Below, piece by piece: positions 8,353-18,475 of a stretch of 35,462 bases of DNA. Below the pieces are notes generated by a model, which saw only the letters and a list, made by a program, of their open reading frames with translations, did not search any database and was not told where the DNA came from. This DNA is from Candidatus Bathyarchaeota archaeon (GTDB lineage Archaea > Thermoproteota > Bathyarchaeia > Bathyarchaeales > Bathycorpusculaceae): assembly GCA_003601605.1 (NCBI GenBank), contig PIXZ01000003.1, positions 5,572 to 41,033 of the forward strand, written 5' to 3'. A program made the position numbers and the translations under genes. The number at the start of each line of letters is the position of its first letter. Position 1 is the stretch's first letter.

Positions 8353-8589
8353 TTATTGTATTATTCCAGCTCTCTGCAGTACAGTGAAGATCAGCCATAT
8401 TACTATCCCGTAGATAACTCCGTTGAGTATGGCGGACATCAATGTTATCACTGTAAAACCGCTCCACTCCACAGTTGGGTCTATCCCCATGGCATCGCTG
8501 ATGAGTCTGCCTACTGGTAGCTCAGGATAAGCCAAAGTTACAGCCAGAAAGATTACGAAGGCAATTACGAACACTATTGCTCCTTTCAT
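8353..8589 (-). CDS. small hypothetical two-TM membrane protein
   Basis: MKGAIVFVIAFVIFLAVTLAYPELP...TVITLMSAILNGVIYGIVIWLIFTVLQRAGIIQ; antisense-oriented between hutI and hutU. Confidence 0.65.
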   Translation of the reverse strand: MKGAIVFVIAFVIFLAVTLAYPELPVGRLISDAMGIDPTVEWSGFTVITLMSAILNGVIYGIVIWLIFTVLQRAGIIQ

Positions 8590-8703
8590 TCCATTTTCTC
8601 CTATTTGTAGCTTAGCATATGCTTTAAAGCCCCTTAATAAAGGATTAGGTTAGGGCAAAGAATTATAACATGTTTTTCCATTCTGGTTTATGGTGAATAG
8701 TCC

Positions 8704-10362
8704 TTGCTTAAGATTGAAAAACCCGTTAAATGTTTAACCGGCCATGAGCTACACTGCAAAAATTGGCAGATTGAAGGAATTTTGCGGATGCTTTTCAATG
8801 TTGTTGACCCAGAAGTTGCGAAAGACCAGGAAAAGCTTATTGTTTATGGCGGCACTGGCAAAGCGGCTCGAAACTGGGAGTGTTTTGAAAAAATTGTGGA
8901 GACGCTTACAGAGCTTGAACCTGATGAAACCATGCTTGTTCAAAGCGGAAAACCTGTGGCTGTTTTTAAAACCCATGAATGGGCGCCAAGAGCCTTAATT
9001 GTTAACGCTATGCTTGTGCCAAAATGGGCTACTTGGGACTACTTCTATGAGCTGGAACAGAAAGGCTTAATCATGTTTGGACAAATGACTGCTGGCTCAT
9101 GGGCTTACATAGGCACACAAGGCATACTGCAAGGCACATATGAAACCCTGGCTGCTGTGGCAAAGGAACATTTCGACGGTTCCCTACGAGGGCGTCTTGT
9201 TCTAACTGCTGGTTTAGGTGAAATGGGCGGGGCACAACCCTTGGCTGTAACCATGAACGATGGTGTGGCTTTGGTTGTGGAAATCGATAGGCGAGCTATT
9301 GAAAGAAGAATCAAACATAAGTATTTGGAAACGTGGACTGACGATTTAGATGAAGCTGTTAAACTGGCTTTAGAAGCAAAAAGGGAAGGAATACCTCGAA
9401 GCATAGGACTCCTTGGAAACGCTGCAGAAGTGCATCCTGAACTTTTAAGAAAAGGCATAATTCCAGACATTCTAACAGACCAGACTTCCGCCCATGACCC
9501 ATTAAACGGTTATTACCCCGCTGGTTTATCTAAGGAAGAAGCGGACGAACTTAGAAAAAATGACCCCCAAGAATACATGCGCCGTGCCAGCGAAAGCATG
9601 CGCCTTCAAGTAGAAACCATGGTTAAAATGATGCAGAAAGGCGCCATAACCTTCGAATACGGCAACAACCTACGACAGCAAGCATATAACGCAGGATTTA
9701 AAGAAGCCTTTGCCTATCCAGGATTCGTCCCACGCTATATTAGACCCATGTTTTGCGAGGGACGAGGACCTTTCCGTTGGACTTCTCTCGTTGGTAATCC
9801 AGAAGACATCTACACCTTAGACGATGTCATATTGAAAGAATTCTCTTACAACACGGAACTATGCCGCTGGATAAGAAAAGCGAAAGAACACGTTAAGTTT
9901 CAAGGGTTACCCGCTAGGGTTTGTTGGCTTGGTTTCGGCGAAAGAGCACGTTTCGGAAAAATGATGAATGACATGGTTGCCAGCGGAAAGCTTAGCGGTC
10001 CAATATGGATTGGACGCGACCACCTAGACGGAGGAAGCGTCGCTTCGCCGAACCGTGAAACCGAGGGCATGAAAGATGGAAGCGATGCCGTAGCGGACTG
10101 GCCTATTCTTAACGCTTTAATTAACGCTGTGGGTGGAGCCACCTGGGTAAGTGTTCATCACGGAGGAGGAGTGGGCATAGGCTACAGCATACATGCTGGC
10201 ATGTGCTTAGTGGCTGACGGCACAAAAGAGGCGGAAAAACGCTTAGTAACAGTTTTGACAACAGACCCCGGCACAGCCATAGTTAGGCATGCTGATGCTG
10301 GTTATGAAAAAGCGCAGAGAATAGCCAAAGAAAAAGGAATTAAAATGCCCATGCTAGGATAG
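8704..10362 (+). CDS. hutU: urocanate hydratase
   Basis: [101 protein letters not shown]; urocanase signatures. Confidence 0.98.
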   Translation: MLKIEKPVKCLTGHELHCKNWQIEGILRMLFNVVDPEVAKDQEKLIVYGGTGKAARNWECFEKIVETLTELEPDETMLVQSGKPVAVFKTHEWAPRALIVNAMLVPKWATWDYFYELEQKGLIMFGQMTAGSWAYIGTQGILQGTYETLAAVAKEHFDGSLRGRLVLTAGLGEMGGAQPLAVTMNDGVALVVEIDRRAIERRIKHKYLETWTDDLDEAVKLALEAKREGIPRSIGLLGNAAEVHPELLRKGIIPDILTDQTSAHDPLNGYYPAGLSKEEADELRKNDPQEYMRRASESMRLQVETMVKMMQKGAITFEYGNNLRQQAYNAGFKEAFAYPGFVPRYIRPMFCEGRGPFRWTSLVGNPEDIYTLDDVILKEFSYNTELCRWIRKAKEHVKFQGLPARVCWLGFGERARFGKMMNDMVASGKLSGPIWIGRDHLDGGSVASPNRETEGMKDGSDAVADWPILNALINAVGGATWVSVHHGGGVGIGYSIHAGMCLVADGTKEAEKRLVTVLTTDPGTAIVRHADAGYEKAQRIAKEKGIKMPMLG

Positions 10363-10373
10363 TGTCTGCCGCT

Positions 10374-10655
10374 TTATTTCTTTGGACGAGCATTCTTCCC
10401 TTTATATTCGCGGGCTATTATCATTGTTGAAGTTAGGAGTATGCTGGGAATCTTTCTAATTTTATCCGTAGTAAAAGTCTCCAACGCTTTTAAGTCTGGA
10501 ACAGAAACTTTTGTGATAACGTCGTATTCGCCGTAGGTTATGTCTGCTGTTAAAACTTCGTCAAATTCCACAATTTTTTTACAAACTTCTTTTTCAGCAC
10601 CTGAATTAACTTTGAAAAGAATGTAAGCTTTAATATTCATTGTTTCACTCTCCAA
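10374..10655 (-). CDS. stand-alone Lrp/AsnC ligand-binding (RAM) domain protein
   Basis: KAYILFKVNSGAEKEVCKKIVEFDEVLTADITYGEYDVITKVSVPDLKALETFTTDKIRKIPSILLTSTMIIA; no HTH domain. Confidence 0.88.
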   Translation of the reverse strand: MESETMNIKAYILFKVNSGAEKEVCKKIVEFDEVLTADITYGEYDVITKVSVPDLKALETFTTDKIRKIPSILLTSTMIIAREYKGKNARPKK

Positions 10656-10726
10656 CTAAACATTATTCTAAAATTCTCACTAATTTAGTTATCTATCGAT
10701 TAATACATACGGCAGAGGTTAACGAA

Positions 10727-10942
10727 TCACTGCTTGTGTATTTCCACGAATTTTTCAATGGTTCTATCATACGTTTTTTCGATTTCCGGTGGGAAAAGGC
10801 ATCCTGGCAGTTCTCCTCTTTCTTTATGATATCTTATGCATTCGCAGCATTTTCCGCGCTTTTCACAACTAATATACGTGCAGGTGCAATGTTGTAAATT
10901 TACTTGAATGTTAGGACAATCTTTTCGACCAGACTTTTCCAT
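10727..10942 (-). CDS. Cys-rich DUF6485-like protein
   Basis: CPNIQVNLQHCTCTYISCEKRGKCCECIRYHKERGELPGCLFPPEIEKTYDRTIEKFVE. Confidence 0.75.
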   Translation of the reverse strand: MEKSGRKDCPNIQVNLQHCTCTYISCEKRGKCCECIRYHKERGELPGCLFPPEIEKTYDRTIEKFVEIHKQ

Positions 10943-10955
10943 AAATCTCCCTCCA

Positions 10956-11216
10956 TTAACTTTTCAACAATTTTGCAAGTAAAGCAATGACCAGAACTAT
11001 TACTATCCAAAATATACAATCCACAACCAGCTCAAAACAAGAATAAGTCTCGGTGCCAGTTTCCATCTCGCTAATTCTCCAGACAAGAGGAAACCCAAAA
11101 AACTTGTTACCCGGAATGCCCATTTGAGGCTGCTCAAAAATAAAACCCGTTGCCACTCCTATACAAACTCCAACAATAATGGCTAAAACTAAAACTTTCC
11201 AGCTAATCTTAGACAC
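10956..11216 (-). CDS. hypothetical membrane protein
   Basis: Two hydrophobic segments at N- and C-termini; tandem with the preceding minus-strand small genes. Confidence 0.55.
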   Translation of the reverse strand: MSKISWKVLVLAIIVGVCIGVATGFIFEQPQMGIPGNKFFGFPLVWRISEMETGTETYSCFELVVDCIFWIVIVLVIALLAKLLKS

Positions 11217-11333
11217 TGTTCTACACCAGCTTAGCTTTGGATTTAGAAAGTTTTGCTAATAATATTTTTGTCAAGAAAGTGGAAAAGGATGGCACAGCAA
11301 GGATTATTAAAAAAGAGGGGTAGGTCTAGTGGG

Positions 11334-12989
11334 TTAGTACTCTCCGCCAAACTCTTCTTTTGGCTTCTCCTTTTCTTTCTCTTTCTCTATACCCTTGGCA
11401 GCAATCAAATCGTCAATCTTCAAAATCATATTCGCAGCTTCGGTAGCAGACTTTATAACCTGCTGTTTTACACGCAATGGTTCAACAACTTTCAGCTCCA
11501 GCATATCTCTGACCTTTCCAGAGAATACGTCCACTCCGTAGGAGGGAGTATCGGTGCTTTCATGTTTAGCTCTCAAAGCCACCATAATGTCAATGGGGTC
11601 TAATCCAGCGTTTTCAGCCAAAATTAGCGGAATAGACTCCACAGCTTCTGCAAAAGCTTCGATAGCCAGTTGCTCGCGTCCGCCAACTTTAACCGCATAG
11701 TCTCGCAAGTGTCTAGCAACTTCAGCCTCTGGAGCGCCACCGCCTGGAACAATTTTTCCGTCCTCAATAGCGTTTCTGACAACGCATAAGGCATCGTGAA
11801 GTGAACGTTCAGCTTCGTCTACAACATGTTCTGTTCCACCGCGAATTACAACGGTTACAGCCTTGGGGTTCCTACATTCACGCACGTAAACAAGCTTGTC
11901 TTCGCCGATTTTAACCTCTTCAACAACCTTTGCCTCTCCAAGAGCAGCAACAGTCAAGTCTTTAACGCTAGCCATTATTTTTCCACCAGTAGCTTTGGCC
12001 AACTTCTCCATGTCGCTGCTGCTGACATTCTTAACGGCTAAAATGCCCTTTTTAGCTAGGAAATGCAATGCAACATCATCAATACCCTTCTCGCAGAAGA
12101 CAACGTTAGCGCCTACCTCTGCGATTTTGTCAACCATCTCTCTTAGCATACGTTCTTCTTCGTCTAGGAACAGCTTCATTTGCTCTGGGCTTTCAATGTT
12201 TATTTTAGCGTCAAACTCTGTCTTCTCAATTTCCAGCTTCGCATTGAGCAAAGCGATTTTGGCATTATTAACGAGTTTTGGCATCTGTGGATGAGCCACT
12301 TCCTTGTCGATAACCATACCCTTAACAAGCTCTGTTTCATCCAAACTTTTTCCATGCTTCTTCAGAACCTTGATTAGGTCGATGTCAGCCTTAATTTTCC
12401 CATCTTTTTCTTCAGCTACCTGCTTTACAGCTTCAACAGCCAGCTTAGCAAAGTGTTCCTTGGCAACGGTTATGCCTTTGCTTCCCATTGATGTTATGGC
12501 AACGTCGATTAACCGTTCTTCATCATTCAAGCTTATAGGCATAGCCATTTTTTCCAGAATTTCTTGAGCTTCTTCGCTGGCTTTCTTAAATCCATCGATA
12601 ATGACGGTGGGGTGGATGTTCTGGTCAAGCAAGTTTTCTGCCTTAGCCAGCAGTTCTCCAGCTAAAACCACAGCCGTTGTTGTTCCATCTCCCACTTCAT
12701 TGTCTTGAGCCTTAGCAACTTCCACAAGCATTTTTGCTGCTGGGTGCTGCACGTCAAGCTCTTTCATTATAGTTGCACCATCGTTAGTTATAGAAACATC
12801 GCCGAAACTGCTGACAAGCATCTTATCCATTCCACGAGGCCCAAGAGTTGTTTTTATGGTTTCAGCTATTATCTTTGCAGCCATAATGTTGTTTCTTTGA
12901 GCTTCCTTTCCAGTTGTTCTACTTGTGCCTTCTTTCAATATTAAAACTGGAACTGTTCCAGAAGATGCAGCTGAAGGTACAGCCGCCAT
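11334..12989 (-). CDS. thermosome subunit (group II chaperonin)
   Basis: [36 protein letters not shown]...[52 protein letters not shown]; start MAAVPS at 12989. Confidence 0.98.
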   Translation of the reverse strand: MAAVPSAASSGTVPVLILKEGTSRTTGKEAQRNNIMAAKIIAETIKTTLGPRGMDKMLVSSFGDVSITNDGATIMKELDVQHPAAKMLVEVAKAQDNEVGDGTTTAVVLAGELLAKAENLLDQNIHPTVIIDGFKKASEEAQEILEKMAMPISLNDEERLIDVAITSMGSKGITVAKEHFAKLAVEAVKQVAEEKDGKIKADIDLIKVLKKHGKSLDETELVKGMVIDKEVAHPQMPKLVNNAKIALLNAKLEIEKTEFDAKINIESPEQMKLFLDEEERMLREMVDKIAEVGANVVFCEKGIDDVALHFLAKKGILAVKNVSSSDMEKLAKATGGKIMASVKDLTVAALGEAKVVEEVKIGEDKLVYVRECRNPKAVTVVIRGGTEHVVDEAERSLHDALCVVRNAIEDGKIVPGGGAPEAEVARHLRDYAVKVGGREQLAIEAFAEAVESIPLILAENAGLDPIDIMVALRAKHESTDTPSYGVDVFSGKVRDMLELKVVEPLRVKQQVIKSATEAANMILKIDDLIAAKGIEKEKEKEKPKEEFGGEY

Positions 12990-13059
12990 ACACATCACCC
13001 CCCAACAATCTGAATGTTGAGAGTTCTGTGTAATGCGAGCAAAATTAGACGGAAAAACA

Positions 13060-13071
13060 CTTAAATATAAA
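13060..13071 (-). promoter_or_regulatory. probable TATA box for thermosome gene
   Basis: Minus strand aaaggTTTATATTTAAG in the about 87-bp gap upstream of the thermosome start. Confidence 0.6.
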
Positions 13072-13076
13072 CCTTT

Positions 13077-14141
13077 CTAAGCGTTTGCTTTCACAATTTT
13101 GTATCCAGAAGCTTTTCGCAAACGATTCATAACAGCTACGCCAAGCCCTTTGAGAGGTATTCCTTCAGCAACTATCACGTCTACGCCTTCTTTGTCAAAC
13201 TCTCTTAAAAGCTTAAACAAGTTTTTCGCAACAACCTTTAAGTTCTTTCTGCTTCCAAGGCTTTTAACCACATCAGCCCTATAGCAACCTGCCGTCTCGT
13301 CCGTAGCAAGAACGCCAACCTTGACGCTTTTTTCTTCATAATACTTTACAAGCTCTTTCACTTTCTCTACAATTCCTGAAACTTCTCCTTCCACCACAAT
13401 TACTTCTGCGTTAGGAGCATAATGCTTATGCCTAACACCTGGTGAACGAACTTTTTCAACGCTAACTTCTTTATCAGCAATTGCAATTGGATGAAACTCA
13501 ACTTCACCCAAAAATTTCCTTAACTTTTCAAGAGGTGTTCCGCCTGGACGAAGAATCTGCGGCGGATAAGCAGCTAAGTCCAAAACTGTGGATTCCACAC
13601 CAATCCTAGTGGGTCCTGCATCTAAAACAGCGTCTATCCGACCTTCAAGGTCTTCCAGAACATGTTGGGCTGTGGTTGGGCTTGGTCTTCCAGCGAGATT
13701 GGCGCTTGGAGCCGATATTGGGCAGCCGCTTTCCCTAATCAAAGCTAAAGCAACATTATGCTTAGGCATCCGTATCGCAATAGTGTCCAAACCAGCAACC
13801 GTTACATCGGGAACTATTTTTGAACGTCTAAAGATCAAGGTGAGAGGGCCAGGCCAAAAATTTTCCATCAGTTTTTCAGCTTTAGGCGGAACCTCTTCCA
13901 CTAGCCTATAAACCTCTTTTACGTCGCTTATGTGAACTATGGGCGGGTTGTCAAGAGGACGTTTTTTCGCCTTAAAAAGGGCTAAAACAGCCTTTGGATT
14001 TAAGGCGTCAGCTCCTAAACCGTAAACCGTTTCTGTTGGAAACGCTACTAAGCCACCATTTTTAATAATTTCAGCTGCTACGCGAATTTTCTTTTTTTCT
14101 GGTTTTCGCGGATTGACTTTTAACACTAAAGTCTTCTTCAT
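13077..14141 (-). CDS. L-threonylcarbamoyladenylate synthase (Sua5/YrdC with C-terminal Sua5 domain)
   Basis: GGLVAFPTETVYGLGADAL, IFRRSKIVPDVTVAGLDTIAIRMPKH, SAPSANLAGRPSPTTA, and Sua5 linker SPGVRHKHYAPNAEV. Confidence 0.96.
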   Translation of the reverse strand: MKKTLVLKVNPRKPEKKKIRVAAEIIKNGGLVAFPTETVYGLGADALNPKAVLALFKAKKRPLDNPPIVHISDVKEVYRLVEEVPPKAEKLMENFWPGPLTLIFRRSKIVPDVTVAGLDTIAIRMPKHNVALALIRESGCPISAPSANLAGRPSPTTAQHVLEDLEGRIDAVLDAGPTRIGVESTVLDLAAYPPQILRPGGTPLEKLRKFLGEVEFHPIAIADKEVSVEKVRSPGVRHKHYAPNAEVIVVEGEVSGIVEKVKELVKYYEEKSVKVGVLATDETAGCYRADVVKSLGSRKNLKVVAKNLFKLLREFDKEGVDVIVAEGIPLKGLGVAVMNRLRKASGYKIVKANA

Positions 14142-14221
14142 TTTCGGTAATCCTTACCTTCTCTAAGCAGAGTCTCTCCTAAAACATTTAGGCTTGTCAA
14201 ATTTTGAAAAAGGGGTATTGT

Positions 14222-14764
14222 TTAAACAACGTAGTAGTCGATGACTTTTTTCATACTCTTCGGTGCGGCTTGTCGCATGGCAAGTTGTTTTAATATTTTT
14301 ATCATTTGAGGTTGAAAACGTGCAATGTCGGTTAGGCTTACTAAACCTACAAGACGTTTCCCCTCAACCACTGGCAGTTTCTTAATTTTCATCTGAAACA
14401 TTAGCTTGACGGCTTCCTCCAAATTCATGTTAGGTTCGACAACCACCAATGGACTTGACATGACATCCTTAACCTTAGTTTTAGTGGTATCTCTAGCCTC
14501 TGCAACTACTCTCTTTAAAAGGTCTCTTTCAGTGATTATGCCTATGGCTTTACCTTCCCTAATGGCGATTAAACAACCTATTTCAAACTTGTTCATAACT
14601 TCAGCTGCCTCTTTAACACTAGCGTTTTCATCTATCGTTATAACCTCTTTAATCATAACATCCTCAACTTTTAAAGACAAACTACCTTCCTCTTTCTCAT
14701 CACTTGACAACAAAGACACCGACCTTCTATTTTTCCGAACCCCTATATAAATAGGTTTCAACAT
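14222..14764 (-). CDS. CBS domain pair protein
   Basis: VEDVMIKEVITIDENASVKEAAEVMNKFEIGCLIAIREGKAIGIITERDLLKRVV...VKDVMSSPLVVVEPNMNLEEAVKLMFQMKIKKLPVVEGKRLVGLVSLTDIARF. Start uncertain (14764 or internal GTG/TTG downstream of the UbiD stop). Confidence 0.92.
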   Translation of the reverse strand: MLKPIYIGVRKNRRSVSLLSSDEKEEGSLSLKVEDVMIKEVITIDENASVKEAAEVMNKFEIGCLIAIREGKAIGIITERDLLKRVVAEARDTTKTKVKDVMSSPLVVVEPNMNLEEAVKLMFQMKIKKLPVVEGKRLVGLVSLTDIARFQPQMIKILKQLAMRQAAPKSMKKVIDYYVV

Positions 14765-16067
14765 TTTTACTAGCAGGAATTTTCGCTTTTTCAAACTTTT
14801 CTTTAGGCTTTGTAAGCGGCATAGTAGCATCCAAACCCATTTTCGTTGTCAGTCCAGTTTCTTGATCAGCAGAAGAATCCAATGTTGAGCCTCGCGCATT
14901 CTCTATTATAATTAGATCCTCGTTCGCTTGAAAGCGGGTGGCAATAGCCCATTCCACATCAGAAGGATTAAAAACATCAATGTCTACATCCACGACCACT
15001 GCGTGTTTAAGGCTGGGATGGGCGGCAAAAGCAGCTAACAAGGCGTTTTTTCCGTCGCCGTCAAGTTGTTTTTCGATGGATAAAATGGCGTGAAGCCATC
15101 CGCTTCCACCTGCGGAAAGGTTGACAGCATGGACTTTAGGCACAACCTTTGATACAGCTTCCCAAATCAAGGCTTCACGGGGTAAACCCATCAAAAGCCT
15201 ATGTTCTGCACCTGAAGGCAAAAGTGCTTGATAAAGATAATTCTCACGATGCATAACACCTAAAATTTCCACAACAGGCTGCTTTCTTTCAATGTCATAT
15301 GTCCCAGTTATATCAACAAAAGGACCTTCCACAACTTCTTCAGTCGTAGAAATTCGTCCCTCTAAGACCAGTTCAGCGTCTGCTGGAGCATAAGCATCCA
15401 CGTTTTCGCATTTTATCAAGCATAACTCGCCATCCATCAACGTGTTTGCAATTTCAAATTCATTAACGCCGAAAGGAACAGGAGAAGAAGCTGCTAACAA
15501 AACTGCGGGATGAACACCTATAGAAATCGATACGTCCAAGTCTTTTCCTTCTTCTTTTGCTGTTTGCCAAAGTTTAAACAAGTGCCGTGGAACAAGGCGG
15601 ATTGCTAAATGTTTTTCATCTAAAACTTGAAGGCGATGCACAGAAACATTCTCAACTTTTCCATCATTGCTCTTCGCGTAGACAACTGCTGAAGTAATAT
15701 ACGGTCCAGCGTCATTTTCAAAATGAGTCAAAATAGGGATTCGCGACAAATCTTTCTCTTTAACAGCCTTAACTTTGCCATCTCCAACAATTTTTGGTTT
15801 TTCCGGTGAACGCCAAGCCTCCAGAAGTTTTCTGTAAAGCTCATCTTTTGAAACGTTAAGTGCCGCGCAGAGTCTCTCTCGGGTACCGCAAACATTAGCA
15901 ACAATCTTGGTTTTATAACCCTTAACCTTCTCAAATACAAGTATCAATCCTTGACTGTCAAATTTTTTCATTACAAACGGAATTTCAAATCTCGTTGATA
16001 ACTCGTCTTTTATGTTTAGCACTTGCTTTTGCTTTTTCATCTGCTTTAAAAAACTTCTTAAACTCAT
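14727..16067 (-). CDS. UbiD family decarboxylase
   Basis: SVHRLQVLDEKHLAIRLVPRHL, ISIGVHPAVLLAASSPVPFGVNEFEIANTLMD, EGPFVDITGTYD, VKHAVVVDVDIDVFNPSDVEWAIATRFQANEDL. Confidence 0.94.
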   Translation of the reverse strand: MSLRSFLKQMKKQKQVLNIKDELSTRFEIPFVMKKFDSQGLILVFEKVKGYKTKIVANVCGTRERLCAALNVSKDELYRKLLEAWRSPEKPKIVGDGKVKAVKEKDLSRIPILTHFENDAGPYITSAVVYAKSNDGKVENVSVHRLQVLDEKHLAIRLVPRHLFKLWQTAKEEGKDLDVSISIGVHPAVLLAASSPVPFGVNEFEIANTLMDGELCLIKCENVDAYAPADAELVLEGRISTTEEVVEGPFVDITGTYDIERKQPVVEILGVMHRENYLYQALLPSGAEHRLLMGLPREALIWEAVSKVVPKVHAVNLSAGGSGWLHAILSIEKQLDGDGKNALLAAFAAHPSLKHAVVVDVDIDVFNPSDVEWAIATRFQANEDLIIIENARGSTLDSSADQETGLTTKMGLDATMPLTKPKEKFEKAKIPASKNVETYLYRGSEK

Positions 16068-16435
16068 GCTGTTGCACCTTCCTTTTCTTGCTTTGCGTGA
16101 AGGGTTTTTTCAATAAGTTTCATAAAGATTGACTGTGCTTCAATTTCTTCCATTGTTTCGAGATAAACTGAAACTAAACATATTTTTTGTTTTTTTGAAG
16201 CTAAATACTCTGCAAACATTCGAGCTGAAATCGCATTTTTATCTCCTAAAAGAATTGAGGACGATGGAGGTCCCAGCATGTCTTTTGGTTTTGGAACAGC
16301 GATTGCCAAGGTTCCGAGTCTGTCTTCTCTTTCGCTTAAAAGAGCTAAACAAGCATTTTTCGTCTCTAAATATACTGCGAGGAAATGTTTGCTTTGTTCG
16401 ATTATTTCCTCTTTAACGATTCTTGCTCGTTCCAT
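16064..16435 (-). CDS. proteasome assembly chaperone 4 (PAC4/PSMG4)-like small protein (tentative)
   Basis: By-eye resemblance of GTLAIAVPKP...SSSILLGDKNAISARMFAEYLASKKQKICLVSVYLE...IEKTL to the PAC4 core (LAVAM...STSLLGD...LAQRLARKTNKQVFVSYNL...). Overlaps UbiD start by 4 nt. Confidence 0.5.
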   Translation of the reverse strand: MERARIVKEEIIEQSKHFLAVYLETKNACLALLSEREDRLGTLAIAVPKPKDMLGPPSSSILLGDKNAISARMFAEYLASKKQKICLVSVYLETMEEIEAQSIFMKLIEKTLHAKQEKEGATA

Positions 16436-16507
16436 TATGGAGTCTCCGTTGTTTATTTATAGCATTGTTATTCACTATTTATCATTTTCAAAAGGTGAAT
16501 AAACAGA

Positions 16508-17161
16508 ATGGTAAAGAAAAAAGCTGAAAAAATCTTGCAAATATTAAAGGAAAATTTCTCTCTTCCAAAGTGGGCAAAATCAAGTAGAGACCCCTTCGAA
16601 ACTTTAATTGTCACAATAATTTCGCAAAATACAGCTAGCAAAAACACGGCAAAAGCCTTCGAAAACCTTTCGAATCGCTTTAAAATTACTCCCGAAGTTT
16701 TAGCGAATGCAGAAACAAGCGAAATCGAAGAATGTTTAAAAGTAGCTGGACTATTTCGAAATAAAGCTAGAACAATAAAGCAAGTCTCACAAATAATTCA
16801 CGAAAAATTTGGCGGAAACTTGAGCTCAGTTCTGTCTTTGCCTTTCGAAAAGGCAAGAAAAACACTTATGGAATTTCCAGGAGTTGGACCAAAAACAGCT
16901 GATGTTGTATTGCTTTTTGCTTCTGAAAAGCCAACAATTCCCGTTGACACTCATGTTAACCGTGTAGCAAAAAGATTAGGTCTTGCGCCTAAAACTGGAG
17001 ATTACGAGACAGTTCGCACTTCTCTTCAACGGCTTTATCCTTCCAAAGATTATTTAGCAGTTCACATATTGCTTATTGCCTTAGGCAGAAAATATTGTAG
17101 AGCGAGAAACCCATTATGCCGCGAATGCCCGTTAAATGTGGTTTGTCCTTCTAAAAGATAG
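16508..17161 (+). CDS. nth: endonuclease III
   Basis: HhH-GPD: LMEFPGVGPKTADVVLLFA...PVDTHVNRVAKRLGL; FeS loop CRARNPLCRECPLNVVC (C-X6-C-X2-C-X5-C). Confidence 0.96.
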   Translation: MVKKKAEKILQILKENFSLPKWAKSSRDPFETLIVTIISQNTASKNTAKAFENLSNRFKITPEVLANAETSEIEECLKVAGLFRNKARTIKQVSQIIHEKFGGNLSSVLSLPFEKARKTLMEFPGVGPKTADVVLLFASEKPTIPVDTHVNRVAKRLGLAPKTGDYETVRTSLQRLYPSKDYLAVHILLIALGRKYCRARNPLCRECPLNVVCPSKR

Positions 17162-17188
17162 CATAATGGAATTTTAACGTCTTTAGTG

Positions 17189-18475
17189 TCAAATTTCCTC
17201 TTCTGCAAAGACTGGTATTTCTTTAAAGTTTTTATCAAGTTTCACTTTTCCAAGGATGACTGTTGCAATTTCTCCGGAAACAGGGGTTAAAATCTTCAAA
17301 AACTTTTTCCGATAATCTGCTTCTTGTAAGACACCTATTCCAAGAAATTTTTTGTCAGAATTGTATAAAGCCATTAGTAAACCTTCTTCTTCGCCTTTCC
17401 TAACAAGTATAACTTTCTTTTTTGTGTAATTCTCAACTTTTTCTATGTTATCCTTGTTTATCCACCGATTTCTGCCGATAACTATGAAGATTTTATCTTT
17501 CTGTTCACTGAAAAATAGTGGTTTCATTCTCAGAAGGCTATAAATTTCCCTCGCTCTTTTAATGTCTTCATATGTTTTGTAAGAGCTGAAAAGCTCGTTT
17601 CCCTCGATTTTCAGCCAGTTCCACGGAATGGACTGCACTTTTGCGTTTTTCAAATATTTTATATAACCTAATTCGCGTAGATTTTTTCGTTTTTCTCTAC
17701 TTCTCTGTTTTATGGCTGATGGAGATTCAACTAAAACTGGTTTTAAACCTTTCAAAGCGTTTAACAATGGTGTTAATTCGCCATTTTGCTGAATAACAAA
17801 AATTATCTCTGGGTTAAGCTTCTCAACAAGCTGAACTTTATAGCTGATGGCGTCTTCTCCCTCAACCCACCCGTCAGTATTCACAATAACAAAGTCAGAA
17901 CCTCTCTCTAAAATTTCCTTTTTTAACAGAACTAATCCTTCAATTACTTTTTCCTGCGCGTTACTTGGCGAAGTTACACCTACAAAAAAGGCGTTTTTTG
18001 CTTCGAGAGAGAATAGGTCAGCTATGGGCTTTGTAACAAAAGCATAGGCCACGGTACACGGCGGTCCAATATCAGACTGACCTAGGTCGCCGTCAAGAAC
18101 TGCAACCTTGTTATTTCCGCTCAACAGTTTGTTTGTTAAGTAGGTGCAAAAACTTGTTTTTCCAGAGTCAATTGGCCCAAGCACTATGGCAACAACTGGT
18201 CGCGTTTCAATTTTTAAAAGTTCTTCAAGAGCCATAGCCCACGAATGTGGAATAGTGTCGCCATCCACTTCTTCTGCATTTGCCCCTTCTCCCATCGAAA
18301 TCTCAAAGGTGGCTTTCTCCTTAACCACAAAAGGCAACCGTTTTCCTTCACGTATCACTATCTTATTCTTTACATTGGCTAATAAACCAAAAACTTCCAC
18401 ACTTCCAGAAGTAACAATTACAGAAGCCGGGCCATCAACCAGCAAGGTTTTTTCTGCATCAACCGTTTTGTTCAT
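17189..18475 (-). CDS. Grc3/Clp1-type polynucleotide 5'-hydroxyl kinase
   Basis: Walker A VLGPIDSGKTSFCTYLTN, LDGDLGQSDIGPPCTVAYAF, VNTDGWVEG; start MNKTVD at 18475. Confidence 0.9.
   Translation of the reverse strand: MNKTVDAEKTLLVDGPASVIVTSGSVEVFGLLANVKNKIVIREGKRLPFVVKEKATFEISMGEGANAEEVDGDTIPHSWAMALEELLKIETRPVVAIVLGPIDSGKTSFCTYLTNKLLSGNNKVAVLDGDLGQSDIGPPCTVAYAFVTKPIADLFSLEAKNAFFVGVTSPSNAQEKVIEGLVLLKKEILERGSDFVIVNTDGWVEGEDAISYKVQLVEKLNPEIIFVIQQNGELTPLLNALKGLKPVLVESPSAIKQRSREKRKNLRELGYIKYLKNAKVQSIPWNWLKIEGNELFSSYKTYEDIKRAREIYSLLRMKPLFFSEQKDKIFIVIGRNRWINKDNIEKVENYTKKKVILVRKGEEEGLLMALYNSDKKFLGIGVLQEADYRKKFLKILTPVSGEIATVILGKVKLDKNFKEIPVFAEEEI

Noticed and set aside
8326-8520. 64-aa plus ORF between hutI and hutU
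   Set aside because: Antisense to the more plausible hydrophobic 2-TM protein on the minus strand.
9105-9470. 121-aa minus-strand ORF inside hutU
   Set aside because: Antisense shadow ORF of a strongly supported gene; Ser/Pro-rich composition typical of reversed coding sequence.
10640-10897. 85-aa plus ORF opposite the Cys-rich DUF6485-like gene
   Set aside because: Antisense to a protein with a conserved Cys pattern; no support of its own.
11896-12294. 132-aa plus-strand ORF inside thermosome gene
   Set aside because: Antisense shadow of thermosome; low-complexity Ser/Phe composition, no independent evidence.
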